Assembly: GCF_900101705.1 (NCBI RefSeq)
Contig: NZ_FNAC01000020.1
Coordinates: 1-64,000 of the forward strand
Reading direction: 5' to 3'
Length of the DNA: 64,000 bases
Origin: Algoriphagus faecimaris
Lineage (GTDB): Bacteria; Bacteroidota; Bacteroidia; Cytophagales; Cyclobacteriaceae
This document shows, piece by piece, positions 51,746 through 61,006 of this stretch. Position numbers and translations under genes: made by a program. The notes under the pieces were generated by a model. It did no database searches. It was not told where the DNA came from and saw nothing but the letters and a program-made list of their open reading frames with translations. Position 1 is the first letter of the stretch; the number at the start of each line of letters is the position of its first letter.

Positions 51746-52351
51746 GTGAAAAAAGGATTCAAAATATTCGCAGTATTAGGTTTGGTTGGGATGCTTTCCT
51801 ATGCTTGTCAGCCAGCAGCTACTGATTCAAATTCTTCCACTTCAAGTTCTGATTCGAGCTCAGATGTGCCCGTAGATATGAAAGTGGCCTATGTTTACAC
51901 TGATAGTGTCATTAATCAGTATGAATACTTTAAAAAACGCTCTGATGAAATCACAGAGAAAGGAAGAAAATTTGAAGGCGATCTGCAGAGCAGAGCTAGG
52001 GGATTTGAGCAAGAGGTGGCAAACTTCCAACAGAGTGGTGGCAATATGACCTTGAATCAGCAGCGCGCAAAGCAAGAAGAGTTGATGAAAAAAGAGCAAA
52101 ACTTGGTCACTTATAGAGACAACTTAATGCAAGAATTATCTGTAGATGAGTCAAACCTTTACAATGAGGTTTTTGAGCAAGTACAGAGCTATTTGAAAAC
52201 CTATGCTGAAGAAAAAGATCTAGATTTGATTTTGAGCTACACCAGAGGTGGAGCCATTTGGTATGGTAAGAAAGCTTTTGATCTAACCAATGAAGTGATC
52301 GAAGGTTTGAACAAGGAATACAACCAAAGCCCTAAAGATTCAGTAAAATAA
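51746..52351 (+). CDS. OmpH/Skp-like periplasmic chaperone, lipoprotein form
   Basis: A 201-residue protein with GTG start at 51746, a lipobox (GMLSYAC, Cys21) and a Ser-rich linker. The mature part matches OmpH/Skp: a beta-strand start (MKVAYVYTDSVINQYEYF), a long coiled-coil hairpin (about 65-135, rich in Gln and Glu), and the closing DLILSYTRGGAIWYGKKAFDLT segment. Classical Skp is soluble; the lipobox would anchor this one to a membrane. It helps outer-membrane proteins fold. The promoter at 51688-51716 and the terminator at 52378-52403 define a single-gene unit. Confidence 0.85.
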   Translation: MKKGFKIFAVLGLVGMLSYACQPAATDSNSSTSSSDSSSDVPVDMKVAYVYTDSVINQYEYFKKRSDEITEKGRKFEGDLQSRARGFEQEVANFQQSGGNMTLNQQRAKQEELMKKEQNLVTYRDNLMQELSVDESNLYNEVFEQVQSYLKTYAEEKDLDLILSYTRGGAIWYGKKAFDLTNEVIEGLNKEYNQSPKDSVK

Positions 52352-52377
52352 TTAGATTTCAATACCTAATAATCTTG

Positions 52378-52403
52378 AAGCCCGGACTTGTTCGGGCTTT
52401 TTT
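52378..52403 (+). terminator. Intrinsic terminator of the Skp-like gene
   Basis: AAGCCCG (52378-52384) pairs with CGGGCTT (52393-52399), then a T-run. Confidence 0.9.
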
Positions 52404-52418
52404 AATGAAAAAAAACGG

Positions 52419-52426
52419 TATTTTTG
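52419..52426 (+). promoter_or_regulatory. Minus-7 box for the deoxyhypusine synthase-like gene
   Basis: TATTTTTG fits TAnnTTTG, 25 bases before the chosen ATG at 52451. Confidence 0.4.
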
Positions 52427-52450
52427 AGGTCCAAACGAATAAATAAGCGA

Positions 52451-53422
52451 ATGAAAATTACAGAATTTTTAAAACGTCACTATAGACACTTCAATGCGGC
52501 AGCTTTGATCGACGCGGCTGAAGGTTACAAAACACACCTTGATGAGGGCGGTAAGATGATGATTACCCTTGCCGGCGCTATGTCAACCGCAGAATTGGGG
52601 ATTTCCCTTGCCGAAATGATTCGACAAGACAAAGTTCAAATCATTACCTGCACAGGGGCTAATTTGGAAGAAGATGTCTTCAATCTTGTGGCACATGATT
52701 ATTATGAGCGCATTCCTAACTACAGAGAATTGTCTCCTGAGCAAGAGCAGGACCTATTAGATCGTCACATGAATAGAGTCACCGATACTTGTATCCCAGA
52801 GATGGAGGCAATGCGTCGTATCGAAAATGTTATCCTTGAGGAGTGGGTAAAAGCAGATAAAGAAGGAGAAGCTTACTTCCCTCATGAGTTTTTTTATAAA
52901 ATTCTCCTTTCGGGCAAATTGGATGATTCTTTTCAAATTGATCCAAAGGACAGTTGGCTTCTTGAGGCAGCCAAAAAGAACCTTCCAATCATTGTTCCAG
53001 GATGGGAAGATTCTACGCTTGGAAATATGTTTGCAGGTCATGTGATAGCTGGAGATGTCAAAAATGTTCACACGGTAAGAAGTGGTATCGAATACATGAT
53101 GTTCTTGGCAGAGTGGTATACCGAAAATGCCAAAGAAGAAAGTAAAGTAGGATTCTTCCAAATTGGCGGGGGAATTGCAGGAGATTTCCCGATTTGTGTG
53201 GTACCGATGTTGCATCAAGATCTTCAGCGGGATAATATTCCACTTTGGGGTTATTTCTGTCAGATTTCTGACTCGACTACCTCTTATGGTTCATATTCCG
53301 GTGCTGTTCCCAATGAGAAAATCACTTGGGGAAAACTGGGATTAGACACGCCGAAATTTATTATAGAATCTGATGCCACAATCGTTGCCCCACTGGTATT
53401 TGCCATTGTACTGGGACAATAA
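52451..53422 (+). CDS. Deoxyhypusine synthase family protein
   Basis: A 323-residue NAD-dependent protein of the deoxyhypusine synthase fold. In eukaryotes and archaea this enzyme modifies a Lys of eIF5A with spermidine; bacterial homologues are thought to work on polyamines or other targets. Family segments are ITLAGAMSTAELGISLAEMI, IITCTGANLEEDV, GFFQIGGGIAGDFPIC and the catalytic-Lys motif NEKITWGKLGLD. The start at 52451 (MKITEFLK) is supported by a TATTTTTG promoter box at 52419-52426. Its TAA stop overlaps the ATG of the OmpA gene (TAATG), so the two are translationally coupled. Confidence 0.88.
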   Translation: MKITEFLKRHYRHFNAAALIDAAEGYKTHLDEGGKMMITLAGAMSTAELGISLAEMIRQDKVQIITCTGANLEEDVFNLVAHDYYERIPNYRELSPEQEQDLLDRHMNRVTDTCIPEMEAMRRIENVILEEWVKADKEGEAYFPHEFFYKILLSGKLDDSFQIDPKDSWLLEAAKKNLPIIVPGWEDSTLGNMFAGHVIAGDVKNVHTVRSGIEYMMFLAEWYTENAKEESKVGFFQIGGGIAGDFPICVVPMLHQDLQRDNIPLWGYFCQISDSTTSYGSYSGAVPNEKITWGKLGLDTPKFIIESDATIVAPLVFAIVLGQ

Positions 53423-55065
53423 TGAATTATAAATTAGTGAAAACCTTTACAAAAGCAGGCAGTACTTTATTGCTTGCTTTTTCATTTTCTATCCTGAGCG
53501 TTGAGGGTCAGGAAGTAAAAAGCCTATCCGGGGCAAATAGTCCCCAAGATGATCAAAATCCCGTTTGGATTGGATCCAATACACTACTTTTCTCCAGAGC
53601 TTTTCATCCTGAAAACTTAGGAGGTGAATCTGATCCTGGAGATATTTGGATGACAAAGCGGGATGAAAGTGGAGAGTGGACACAAGCGATACATAGACCT
53701 GATTTAAGCACCTCAGGCTATGATGTTCCTTTGGGGCTTGAGGATGTGCTTACACTTTTAATCTATCATCAGGAGAAGGAAAGACAGGGTGTTTTTCAAT
53801 ATTCTAAATTTGGCTCTGATTGGAATTTTCTGAGAAAAATAGAAATTCCTGGAATTGAGACATTTGAAGGTGAACTCAAAGGAAGAGTTTCCCAAGGTGG
53901 TGATCTTATCTTCTTTTCTGCCAAAAGTGATCAAGGTTTTGGTAGTGATGACCTTTTCGTAAGCCAAAAATCAGGCGCGGCTACTTGGACCTTGCCTCAA
54001 AATCTTGGTCCTGTTATCAATACGGTAGGTCAGGAAGTAAGTCCATTTTTTGACGCTAAGAAAAAAGAATTATATTTTGCCTCTACCATGCATGAGGGAG
54101 CAAATGGAAAAGATATTTTCGTTGCCAAGGCTTTGGATGAAACCTTTCAAAACTGGTCTAAACCAAAGCGATGGGTACAGATTAGCTCCAGAGGATCAGA
54201 AGGTTCAGTCACCTTTATTTCCCCCGAGGAGATCGTTTGGACAAGTACACAAAATTCAGATGGATTTGCAGATTTGTTGACATTTGCAGTACTTGTTCCG
54301 CTTGAGATTCCTTCCGATTTCGAAATTCCAAGTTTAGCAGAAGCTTCTCAAACACCAATTTCTTCTTCACCTTCGGGTACAGGCATGAAGCCTGTACCTA
54401 TATTTCCCCAAGTAAGTGTAGGGATACCTGAGGTAAGGTTTGAAAGTGAGAATCAAATGACTAAAGAAGAATCTCCGAATGCTGAAGCCTCTTATCAGTT
54501 AATTGCCGTAGATGAAAAGACAAAAAAAGCTCTTGAGGAATTTACTGTCTCTCAGAAGCGTATGGGACAGTGGCAAACCCTTGATCCCAAAAATATTCTA
54601 AAAGAAAACTTGGTGGGTGAAATTAGAATAGAATCTAAAGGGTATTTTCCAAAATTTCTATCTACTTCTTTACTCATGTCTCAAGGACCAACACTAGCCC
54701 TGATGACTAAGATGGAGCCGGGGGCTAATATTCTTTTAGATGCGGTCAGCTTCCGAAGGGGAACAGCCGAGTTAGAGGGGGAGGATACTTTATTGTTTTT
54801 GGAGGGAATGGCAAATCTTTTAAATGAAAATGATGGTTTTAAAGTCAGGATAAGTGGACACACTGATGGAGCAGGAGATCCCGGATTAAATAAGGCACTC
54901 TCCTTAGAGCGGGCTGGAGCTGTCAGAGATTTTTTAGTGGATAAGGGTGTCCCTTTCGAAAGACTCAGGATTGCTGGATGGGGTGGCACGAGACCACTTG
55001 CATCAAATGCCACGGAAGCAGGCCGTGCAAAAAATAGAAGAGTAGAAATGACTGTAGAACAATAA
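53422..55065 (+). CDS. OmpA family protein with PD40 beta-propeller repeats
   Basis: A 547-residue exported protein of the outer membrane or periplasm. After the signal peptide (hydrophobic STLLLAFSFSILSVEGQ) come PD40-like propeller repeats (about 30-290), including GSDDLFVSQK and GANGKDIFVAK, then a linker. The OmpA peptidoglycan-binding domain ends the protein (about 430-547): VRISGHTDGAGD...ALSLERAGAVRDFL...RAKNRRVEM. Similar proteins sit near type IX secretion components and gliding motility genes. It is coupled to the deoxyhypusine synthase-like gene by a TAATG overlap, a surprising partner. Confidence 0.88.
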   Translation: MNYKLVKTFTKAGSTLLLAFSFSILSVEGQEVKSLSGANSPQDDQNPVWIGSNTLLFSRAFHPENLGGESDPGDIWMTKRDESGEWTQAIHRPDLSTSGYDVPLGLEDVLTLLIYHQEKERQGVFQYSKFGSDWNFLRKIEIPGIETFEGELKGRVSQGGDLIFFSAKSDQGFGSDDLFVSQKSGAATWTLPQNLGPVINTVGQEVSPFFDAKKKELYFASTMHEGANGKDIFVAKALDETFQNWSKPKRWVQISSRGSEGSVTFISPEEIVWTSTQNSDGFADLLTFAVLVPLEIPSDFEIPSLAEASQTPISSSPSGTGMKPVPIFPQVSVGIPEVRFESENQMTKEESPNAEASYQLIAVDEKTKKALEEFTVSQKRMGQWQTLDPKNILKENLVGEIRIESKGYFPKFLSTSLLMSQGPTLALMTKMEPGANILLDAVSFRRGTAELEGEDTLLFLEGMANLLNENDGFKVRISGHTDGAGDPGLNKALSLERAGAVRDFLVDKGVPFERLRIAGWGGTRPLASNATEAGRAKNRRVEMTVEQ

Positions 55066-55102
55066 AAAAGGCTGTCTCACCATAGAGACAGCCTTTTTTA
55101 TT
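55061..55102. terminator. Bidirectional terminator shared by convergent genes
   Basis: Arms 55061-55078 and 55085-55102 are perfectly complementary with loop ACCATA. It overlaps the stop codons of both the OmpA and Gfo/Idh genes. Confidence 0.92.
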
Positions 55103-56558
55103 ATAAGCTGTAATTGCCTCTATAAACCCTTTTGACAAATTGATTGGCGGGTTCGAAGTTTGTTACTTTCATATTAGGACCATCCCATACCAGCTTGATT
55201 CCTCTTCCGGGGTAGTCAAACTGATTAGGATTTCCATCTCTTGGCACTCTGTAATCGTAGCTTCGTATGGCTAGATTGCCCATTAGTACGGATTCAGTCA
55301 AAGGGCCGGCGATAGAAAATGGCGAACTCAACCTTTCGAATTCCTGAGATCCATAGCCTGCGATGCATGCTTCTACCCAGTTATTATAGTGTCCTCTGTC
55401 TCCATCAGGTACCCTGTATTGTGTTTCTGCTACATTGATTTCCTTTGTTTTAGAAGTGGGCAACAGTTGAGGATTTACTCCATAGGTAGAGCACATCATT
55501 TTACCCTTAGTGCCTTCTATAATCACTCCATTGCCACCATCTCCCATCTGCTCATTGGGTCCAAGTTCCTCCGGTCGAGTGGGTTGAATTCCTCCATCCA
55601 TCCAGTGAAATTCTAAGTCTTCTTTTCCCGGCCTATCAAACCGAAGGGTAATATGTGATGAAGGCGGACAGCTATCGGGAAAATATCCACGCTGAAACTC
55701 GCCTACATAGACTGAACCCACAGAGCATTCGGCTGATTTCGGATAGCCTAACTCCAATACACGGAAAGGAGGCTCCATGATGTGACATGCCATGTCTCCT
55801 AAAGCACCTGTACCATAATCCCACCAACCCCTCCAATTGAAGGGGACTAAATTACCTACATAATCCTTATAGGGGGCTGTACCTAGCCAAAGGTCCCAGT
55901 CCAAATCTTCAGGGGGAGTCATAGGCGTATTTGGCCAAGGAATACCTTGTGGCCATACGGGGCGATTGGTCCAAGAGTAGACTTTAGTAGCCTCACCGAT
56001 CAGTCCTGCATTGTACCATTCTACCATTTTCCTTACTCCATCCCCAGATGAGCCTTGATTGCCCATTTGTGTGACAACTTTATATTTTTCTGCAGCTTCG
56101 GTGAGCATTCTCGCTTCATAGATGTCGTGAGAAAGTGGCTTTTGCACATAGACGTGCTTTCCCATTTTCATCGCCATCATAGCTTGTACGGCATGCATAT
56201 GATCGGGTGAGGAAACCGTTACCGCATCGATGTTTTTATCCTCTTTTTCTAGCAGTTCTCGAAAGTCTTTGTAATATTTTGCCTTAGGATGTTCATCTCT
56301 ACTTCTTTTAGCTCGTGTATCATCGACATCACAGAGAGCTACAATATCCGCTTTTCCACTTCGAAACACACCGCTTACATCATTGTATCCCATACCTCCC
56401 ACGCCTATTCCAGCGACTTGAAGCCTGTCACTCGGGGCGACGAATCCATCCCCTCCTAAAACATGGCGGGGTACAATATAAAATCCTGCTAAAGCCAGTG
56501 ATGATTCTTTAAGAAAATTTCTCCGGGAATTACCTGCTACTTTTTCGTTTTTTTTCAT
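55101..56558 (-). CDS. Gfo/Idh/MocA family oxidoreductase with Tat signal
   Basis: A 485-residue NAD(P)-binding enzyme acting on sugars or sugar derivatives. The N terminus NSRRNFLKESSLALAG is a twin-arginine signal. The Rossmann motif GIGVGGMGYNDV follows (about 52-63), then SSPDHMHAVQAM and KHVYVQKPLSHD, where the Lys-Pro pair is catalytic in the family. The C-terminal alpha/beta domain has MACHIMEPPF. The protein is likely periplasmic, carrying its cofactor across by Tat. It is divergent from the GH20 hexosaminidase gene, which suggests a role in sugar turnover. Confidence 0.92.
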   Translation of the reverse strand: MKKNEKVAGNSRRNFLKESSLALAGFYIVPRHVLGGDGFVAPSDRLQVAGIGVGGMGYNDVSGVFRSGKADIVALCDVDDTRAKRSRDEHPKAKYYKDFRELLEKEDKNIDAVTVSSPDHMHAVQAMMAMKMGKHVYVQKPLSHDIYEARMLTEAAEKYKVVTQMGNQGSSGDGVRKMVEWYNAGLIGEATKVYSWTNRPVWPQGIPWPNTPMTPPEDLDWDLWLGTAPYKDYVGNLVPFNWRGWWDYGTGALGDMACHIMEPPFRVLELGYPKSAECSVGSVYVGEFQRGYFPDSCPPSSHITLRFDRPGKEDLEFHWMDGGIQPTRPEELGPNEQMGDGGNGVIIEGTKGKMMCSTYGVNPQLLPTSKTKEINVAETQYRVPDGDRGHYNNWVEACIAGYGSQEFERLSSPFSIAGPLTESVLMGNLAIRSYDYRVPRDGNPNQFDYPGRGIKLVWDGPNMKVTNFEPANQFVKRVYRGNYSL

Positions 56559-56799
56559 GGTTTGATAGCTCTGTTATTTTGGTTTTGTTTTTCTGTATTC
56601 TTTCGCATTTCAAATTATTAAATTCTTTTAAAAAGCACTTGTCTAAATTTTAAAATTTGACCAAAGGCAAAGCAAATTTGATCTCATTTTATCGCCAAAG
56701 AAGATTTTTGCCGCACCAAGCCCCTTTTTCAAATATTTTCAGGAGGAAAAAAAAGATTGTTAAAATTTTAAATTAAGTTTACCAAAATCCTATTTACTT

Positions 56800-58413
56800 A
56801 TGAAGCATATATTTACATTACTAAGTTTTGGTTTGTTTATGGTTTTATTTTCCTGTTCCCAAGATGGACCGAAGCTTTCAGAAACAGGCCTAATTCCATT
56901 ACCCAATCAAGTAGCTGATGGTTCGGGTTCTTTCCTTTTAACTTCGGAAGCGAAGATTCAGCTCCAAGGGGAGGATCCTAAACTTGCAGGAATTGCGGAA
57001 TATTTTAATACCAGCCTTTCAGCCGCTAGTGGCTACCGCTTGCCTGTGGGCACTGATGAGGGCACGATTAAGCTTCAGGTTGAAGGTGATAATTCCCAAG
57101 ATGAATCTTACGAACTGGTAATTAGTGAAAGTGAAATAACTATTAAGGGAAAATCAGCTGCAGGGGTTTTTTATGGAGTGCAGACCTTACTCCAAGCGAT
57201 GCCTGTAGAGGTCTTTGGCACCGCTCTCATTCAAGAGGCTATTCAAATCCCAGCCGGTAAAATTGTTGACAGTCCTTCTTATGCCTACCGTGGTTCTATG
57301 CTCGATGTGGCAAGACATTTCTTGCCCATGGAGGATGTTAAGCATTACCTAGATCAAATGGCCCACCTTAAGTTAAACTACCTTCATTTGCACTTATCTG
57401 ATGATCAAGGTTGGAGAATAGAAATTAAATCTTGGCCCAATTTAACAGCGCTAGGCGGCAGTACTCAGGTTGGTGGCGGACCTGGAGGATATTTTACTCA
57501 AGCTCAGTATCAAGAGTTAGTGCAGTATGCAGCAGATCGATTTATCACTATAGTTCCTGAAATTGATATGCCTGGGCACACCAATGCTGCGTTGGCATCT
57601 TATGGGGATCTCAATCCTGGAATCAATCTTCCGGATGGTAATTTTGAAACGATTACCAAAAGCATTGAAAAGGCTGAAGATGAGTTTAAAGGGTCTAATA
57701 TTACAAGACAGGCGGCTGAACTTTATACCGGAACAGAAGTAGGTTTTAGCACCTTGGATACAGATTTGGAATTGACTTATCAATTTATAGATGACATCGT
57801 TAGAGAAATTGCGGCTATTACTCCAGGGCCATATTTTCATATAGGAGGGGATGAGTCTCATGTGACGGCCAAAGACGATTATGTCTATTTTATAGAGCGA
57901 GTTCAGAAGATTGTCCAAGATCATGGTAAAACTAGTATTGGCTGGGATGAGGTAGCTACTAGTCAACTATTGCCAGGAAATGTGGCTCAGTTTTGGGCAC
58001 TAGAAGAAAATGCAAAATTGGCCGTAGGCCAGGGAAACAAAGTACTCATGTCACCTGCTAAAAAAGCTTATTTGGATATGCAGTATGATTCTACTTCAAG
58101 GATTGGCCTGCATTGGGCGGCATATGTAGAGTTGGATTCTGCCTATTTATGGGATCCGGCTACCTATGTAAATGGCATTTCTAAGTCGGATATCTTGGGC
58201 GTAGAAGCTCCTTTATGGACAGAGACGGTAGAAAACCGTGTGGATATGGAGTATTTGGTATTTCCTAGAATTGCTGCCTTGGCAGAAGTAGCTTGGAGTC
58301 CTGGTTCAAGTAGAAATTGGAATGATTTTCAAGATAGAATTAAAGTGATGGGCCAACGATGGGATATCCAAGGCATAGGCTTTTATAAAAGCCCGCTAGT
58401 GAATTGGGAATAA
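56800..58413 (+). CDS. Beta-N-acetylhexosaminidase, glycoside hydrolase family 20, lipoprotein
   Basis: A 537-residue lipoprotein (lipobox LFSC, Cys19) that releases terminal N-acetylhexosamine from chitin, glycans or peptidoglycan fragments. A GH20 N-terminal domain (about 30-150) is followed by the barrel: RGSMLDVARHFLPMEDVKHYLD, HLHLSDDQGWRIEI, IVPEIDMPGHTNAA, the catalytic Asp-Glu pair in HIGGDESH (about 355) and WDEVATSQLL. Length is normal. Divergent from the Tat-exported Gfo/Idh gene. It is followed by a terminator. Confidence 0.93.
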   Translation: MKHIFTLLSFGLFMVLFSCSQDGPKLSETGLIPLPNQVADGSGSFLLTSEAKIQLQGEDPKLAGIAEYFNTSLSAASGYRLPVGTDEGTIKLQVEGDNSQDESYELVISESEITIKGKSAAGVFYGVQTLLQAMPVEVFGTALIQEAIQIPAGKIVDSPSYAYRGSMLDVARHFLPMEDVKHYLDQMAHLKLNYLHLHLSDDQGWRIEIKSWPNLTALGGSTQVGGGPGGYFTQAQYQELVQYAADRFITIVPEIDMPGHTNAALASYGDLNPGINLPDGNFETITKSIEKAEDEFKGSNITRQAAELYTGTEVGFSTLDTDLELTYQFIDDIVREIAAITPGPYFHIGGDESHVTAKDDYVYFIERVQKIVQDHGKTSIGWDEVATSQLLPGNVAQFWALEENAKLAVGQGNKVLMSPAKKAYLDMQYDSTSRIGLHWAAYVELDSAYLWDPATYVNGISKSDILGVEAPLWTETVENRVDMEYLVFPRIAALAEVAWSPGSSRNWNDFQDRIKVMGQRWDIQGIGFYKSPLVNWE

Positions 58414-58428
58414 ATGATTTAAAAATTT

Positions 58429-58465
58429 AAGCTCGGTGTGCAAAACTGCATGCCGAGCTTTTTTA
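58429..58465 (+). terminator. Intrinsic terminator of the GH20 gene
   Basis: AAGCTCGG (58429-58436) pairs with CCGAGCTT (58453-58460), followed by a T-run. Confidence 0.85.
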
Positions 58466-58562
58466 TTGGCCAATCCTGTAGAAAATCAATGATTTTTGCT
58501 AAAAATGCAGTAATATGGCTTTTGATTACCTAAAACTAAACGCAAAAAACATCACCTAATCA

Positions 58563-59915
58563 ATGGGAGACATTATTATTTACTTTGCCAATTGGATATG
58601 GGGTACACCGATGCTTATCTTATTAATGGGCGGTGGAATGATCCTGTTATTTCACTCGGGTTTTGTACCATTCCGAAAAATAGGACACGCTATTAGCTTA
58701 CTCAGTGGTAAATATGATGATGACTTAGCTCCCGGTCAAATCACTTCCTTTCAGGCACTTTCGGCAGCTATCGCAGCAACGGTCGGCTTGGGAAATATCA
58801 GTGGAGTGGCTATCGCGATTAATATGGGAGGACCAGGTGCTATTTTCTGGATGTGGGTTTCTGCTTTTGTGGGTATGGCCACCAAGTTTTACAGCTGTAG
58901 CTTAGCCATCATGTTTCGAGGTAAGGATTCCTCAGGTGAAATCCAGGGTGGACCTATGTATGTGATAGAAGAAGGTATGGGTAAAAAGTGGAAGTTCCTT
59001 TCGGTAATATTTTCTGTTGCCGGTGTCTTAGGCTTGCTAGCTATTTTTCAAGCCAATCAATTATCAGCTGTATTTAGAGCTGTAATGCTTGAACCTGCGG
59101 GGATTTCCACTGGAGAAACCACCCGATGGATTATAGGGATATCCATGATGGTATTGGTGGCCATTGTAATTTTGGGAGGTATCAAGCGGATAGCTAATGT
59201 AGCCTCCAAACTGGTACCTTTCATGGTGGTCCTGTACTTCACTACGGTAATAATCATCGTATTCAAATATGTGGGAGATGTCCCTGAGATGCTATTGAAA
59301 ATAGTTACGGATGCCTTTACAGGTGAAGCAGTAGCCGGTGGGGCAGTGGGTGCAGTAATCATTACAGGGGCTAGAAGAGCTGCCTTTTCTAACGAAGCAG
59401 GAATAGGAACAGCTCCAATGGTCCATGGTGCATCAAAGAACAATGAGCCTATTCGTGAAGGGTTAATTGCCATGTTAGGTCCTTTTATTGATACTATTGT
59501 AGTTTGTACGCTTACCGCTTTGGTCATTATGCTGACAGGAGTGTGGCAATCCACTGAAGCCGATGGTGTGAGATTAACCCTTAATGCTTTTGAAACAGCG
59601 CTCCCTGGAATTGGAAAATACCTGCTGATGACAGCAGTTTTAATCTTTGCACTTTCTACTATGTTTACTTATTCCTATTATGGACATAAGTGTTTCAATT
59701 ACCTCTTCGGTGCCAAAAGAGCTGATTTTTACAATTATTTCTACTTGATTACTATCGTGGCAGGTGCGGTAGCTTCACTAGAAGTGGTAGTAAGCTTGGT
59801 AGATGGTATGTATGCGATTATGGCGATTCCTACGATGATTTCTACCATTTATTTGGCACCAAAAGTCAAAGCCGCATACAAGGATTATTTTGAGCGAATG
59901 AAAGCTGCAAAATGA
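58563..59915 (+). CDS. Sodium:alanine/glycine symporter (AGCS family)
   Basis: A 450-residue inner-membrane carrier that imports small amino acids with sodium. Family segments: FQALSAAIAATVGLGNISGVAIAI and GGPGAIFWMWVSAFVGMATKF, and RRAAFSNEAGIGTAPMVHGAS in the middle. About 10-11 hydrophobic segments. Its stop overlaps the glycerate kinase start by four bases (ATGA), so the two are coupled; the transported amino acid may therefore be one that yields glycerate, such as serine, though that is inference. Confidence 0.92.
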   Translation: MGDIIIYFANWIWGTPMLILLMGGGMILLFHSGFVPFRKIGHAISLLSGKYDDDLAPGQITSFQALSAAIAATVGLGNISGVAIAINMGGPGAIFWMWVSAFVGMATKFYSCSLAIMFRGKDSSGEIQGGPMYVIEEGMGKKWKFLSVIFSVAGVLGLLAIFQANQLSAVFRAVMLEPAGISTGETTRWIIGISMMVLVAIVILGGIKRIANVASKLVPFMVVLYFTTVIIIVFKYVGDVPEMLLKIVTDAFTGEAVAGGAVGAVIITGARRAAFSNEAGIGTAPMVHGASKNNEPIREGLIAMLGPFIDTIVVCTLTALVIMLTGVWQSTEADGVRLTLNAFETALPGIGKYLLMTAVLIFALSTMFTYSYYGHKCFNYLFGAKRADFYNYFYLITIVAGAVASLEVVVSLVDGMYAIMAIPTMISTIYLAPKVKAAYKDYFERMKAAK

Positions 59916-61006
59916 ATGCGCTAATTGCTCCGAATGCATTTAAGGGCACACTGACAGCCCTAGAAGCGGGAGATATAATTGCCCAAACAATCGGAGCTAA
60001 ACACCCCTCTTGGACTATAAAAATACATCCTATAGCAGATGGGGGAGATAGTACTTGCGCTCTTTTAAATAATTATTTGGGGCTCAAGTCGATTGAGGTA
60101 TGGGGCTTAGATGCCTTAGGAAGGCCGATTCAAACGAGTTTTGGATGGGAGGAAAGTTCCAAAACAGCCTATATCGATGTTTCTGCTGCTTCGGGAGTGG
60201 GAACATTGCAGGAAGAGGAAAAAAATCCAAATGTTGCCTCAACTTTCGGAACAGGTCTACTTATCCGGAAGGCAGCCGAATTAGGTGCCAAGCATATTGT
60301 CCTAGGTTTAGGAGGAAGTGCTACAGTGGATCTCGGTTTGGGGATTTTACAGGCCTGTGGTTTTACTTTTTTAAATGAAGGGGGCAAAGAGTTAATCCCT
60401 TTTTCACCTGGGATAATTTCGAAACTAAAGCATATTCAACGAAGCCCCGCTGTACCCAAACTCAGTTTTACTTGCCTTTGTGATGTCAAGAATCCCTTTT
60501 TCGGGAAACAAGGAGCTATCCCTGTTTTTGGGCCACAGAAAGGGCTAAAAAATGAAGATTTAAAAGTTTTCGAAGAGGATGCACATCAATTAATCAAGAT
60601 TTTGGAAAATAAATCTAAAACAAGATTTAAGGACCAAGCGGGTTTTGGTGCAGCTGGTGGGATTGCTCTCGGATTGAGCTTTTTCTTCCCTTTGAAAATT
60701 TCTTTTGGAGCAAATTATTTTTTTGAAAAGACAGGTCTTGAATCGGCAGTAGTAGACTCTGATTTGATTATTACAGGTGAAGGAAAATACGATGAGCAAT
60801 CTTCATCGGGTAAGGCTTGTTTTGAATTATTAAAGCTGGCCAAATTGCATCAGAAGAAAATTGTCTTAATCACCTCGGGTTTAGAAGCACAAGAGGCTGG
60901 TTTCGATAAGGTTTTGACTTTGCCAGATTTGGATTTTTCTCATAAAAATTTCAAGAAACTAGCTACACAAAATTTAATTCAAGTTTCAAATCAGATTGAG
61001 GATTAA
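59912..61006 (+). CDS. Glycerate kinase (type 1, GlxK/GarK family)
   Basis: A 364-residue cytosolic kinase making phosphoglycerate from glycerate. Motifs: APNAFKGTLTALEAGDII at the start, PIADGGDST (catalytic), GLGGSATVDLGLGIL and DLIITGEGKYDEQSSSGKA near the C terminus. The ATG overlaps the transporter stop (ATGA). The 2- or 3-phosphoglycerate product class cannot be distinguished here. The 3' end overlaps the convergent amine oxidase gene by four bases. Confidence 0.93.
   Translation: MNALIAPNAFKGTLTALEAGDIIAQTIGAKHPSWTIKIHPIADGGDSTCALLNNYLGLKSIEVWGLDALGRPIQTSFGWEESSKTAYIDVSAASGVGTLQEEEKNPNVASTFGTGLLIRKAAELGAKHIVLGLGGSATVDLGLGILQACGFTFLNEGGKELIPFSPGIISKLKHIQRSPAVPKLSFTCLCDVKNPFFGKQGAIPVFGPQKGLKNEDLKVFEEDAHQLIKILENKSKTRFKDQAGFGAAGGIALGLSFFFPLKISFGANYFFEKTGLESAVVDSDLIITGEGKYDEQSSSGKACFELLKLAKLHQKKIVLITSGLEAQEAGFDKVLTLPDLDFSHKNFKKLATQNLIQVSNQIED

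Noticed and set aside
52757-53218. 153-residue frame antisense to the deoxyhypusine synthase-like gene
   Set aside because: Fully inside a certain gene, with no start signal or family.
59057-59554. 165-residue frame antisense to the AGCS transporter
   Set aside because: It is a shadow of a membrane protein; its Pro/Thr/Ala-rich composition follows from reading the transporter codons backwards.
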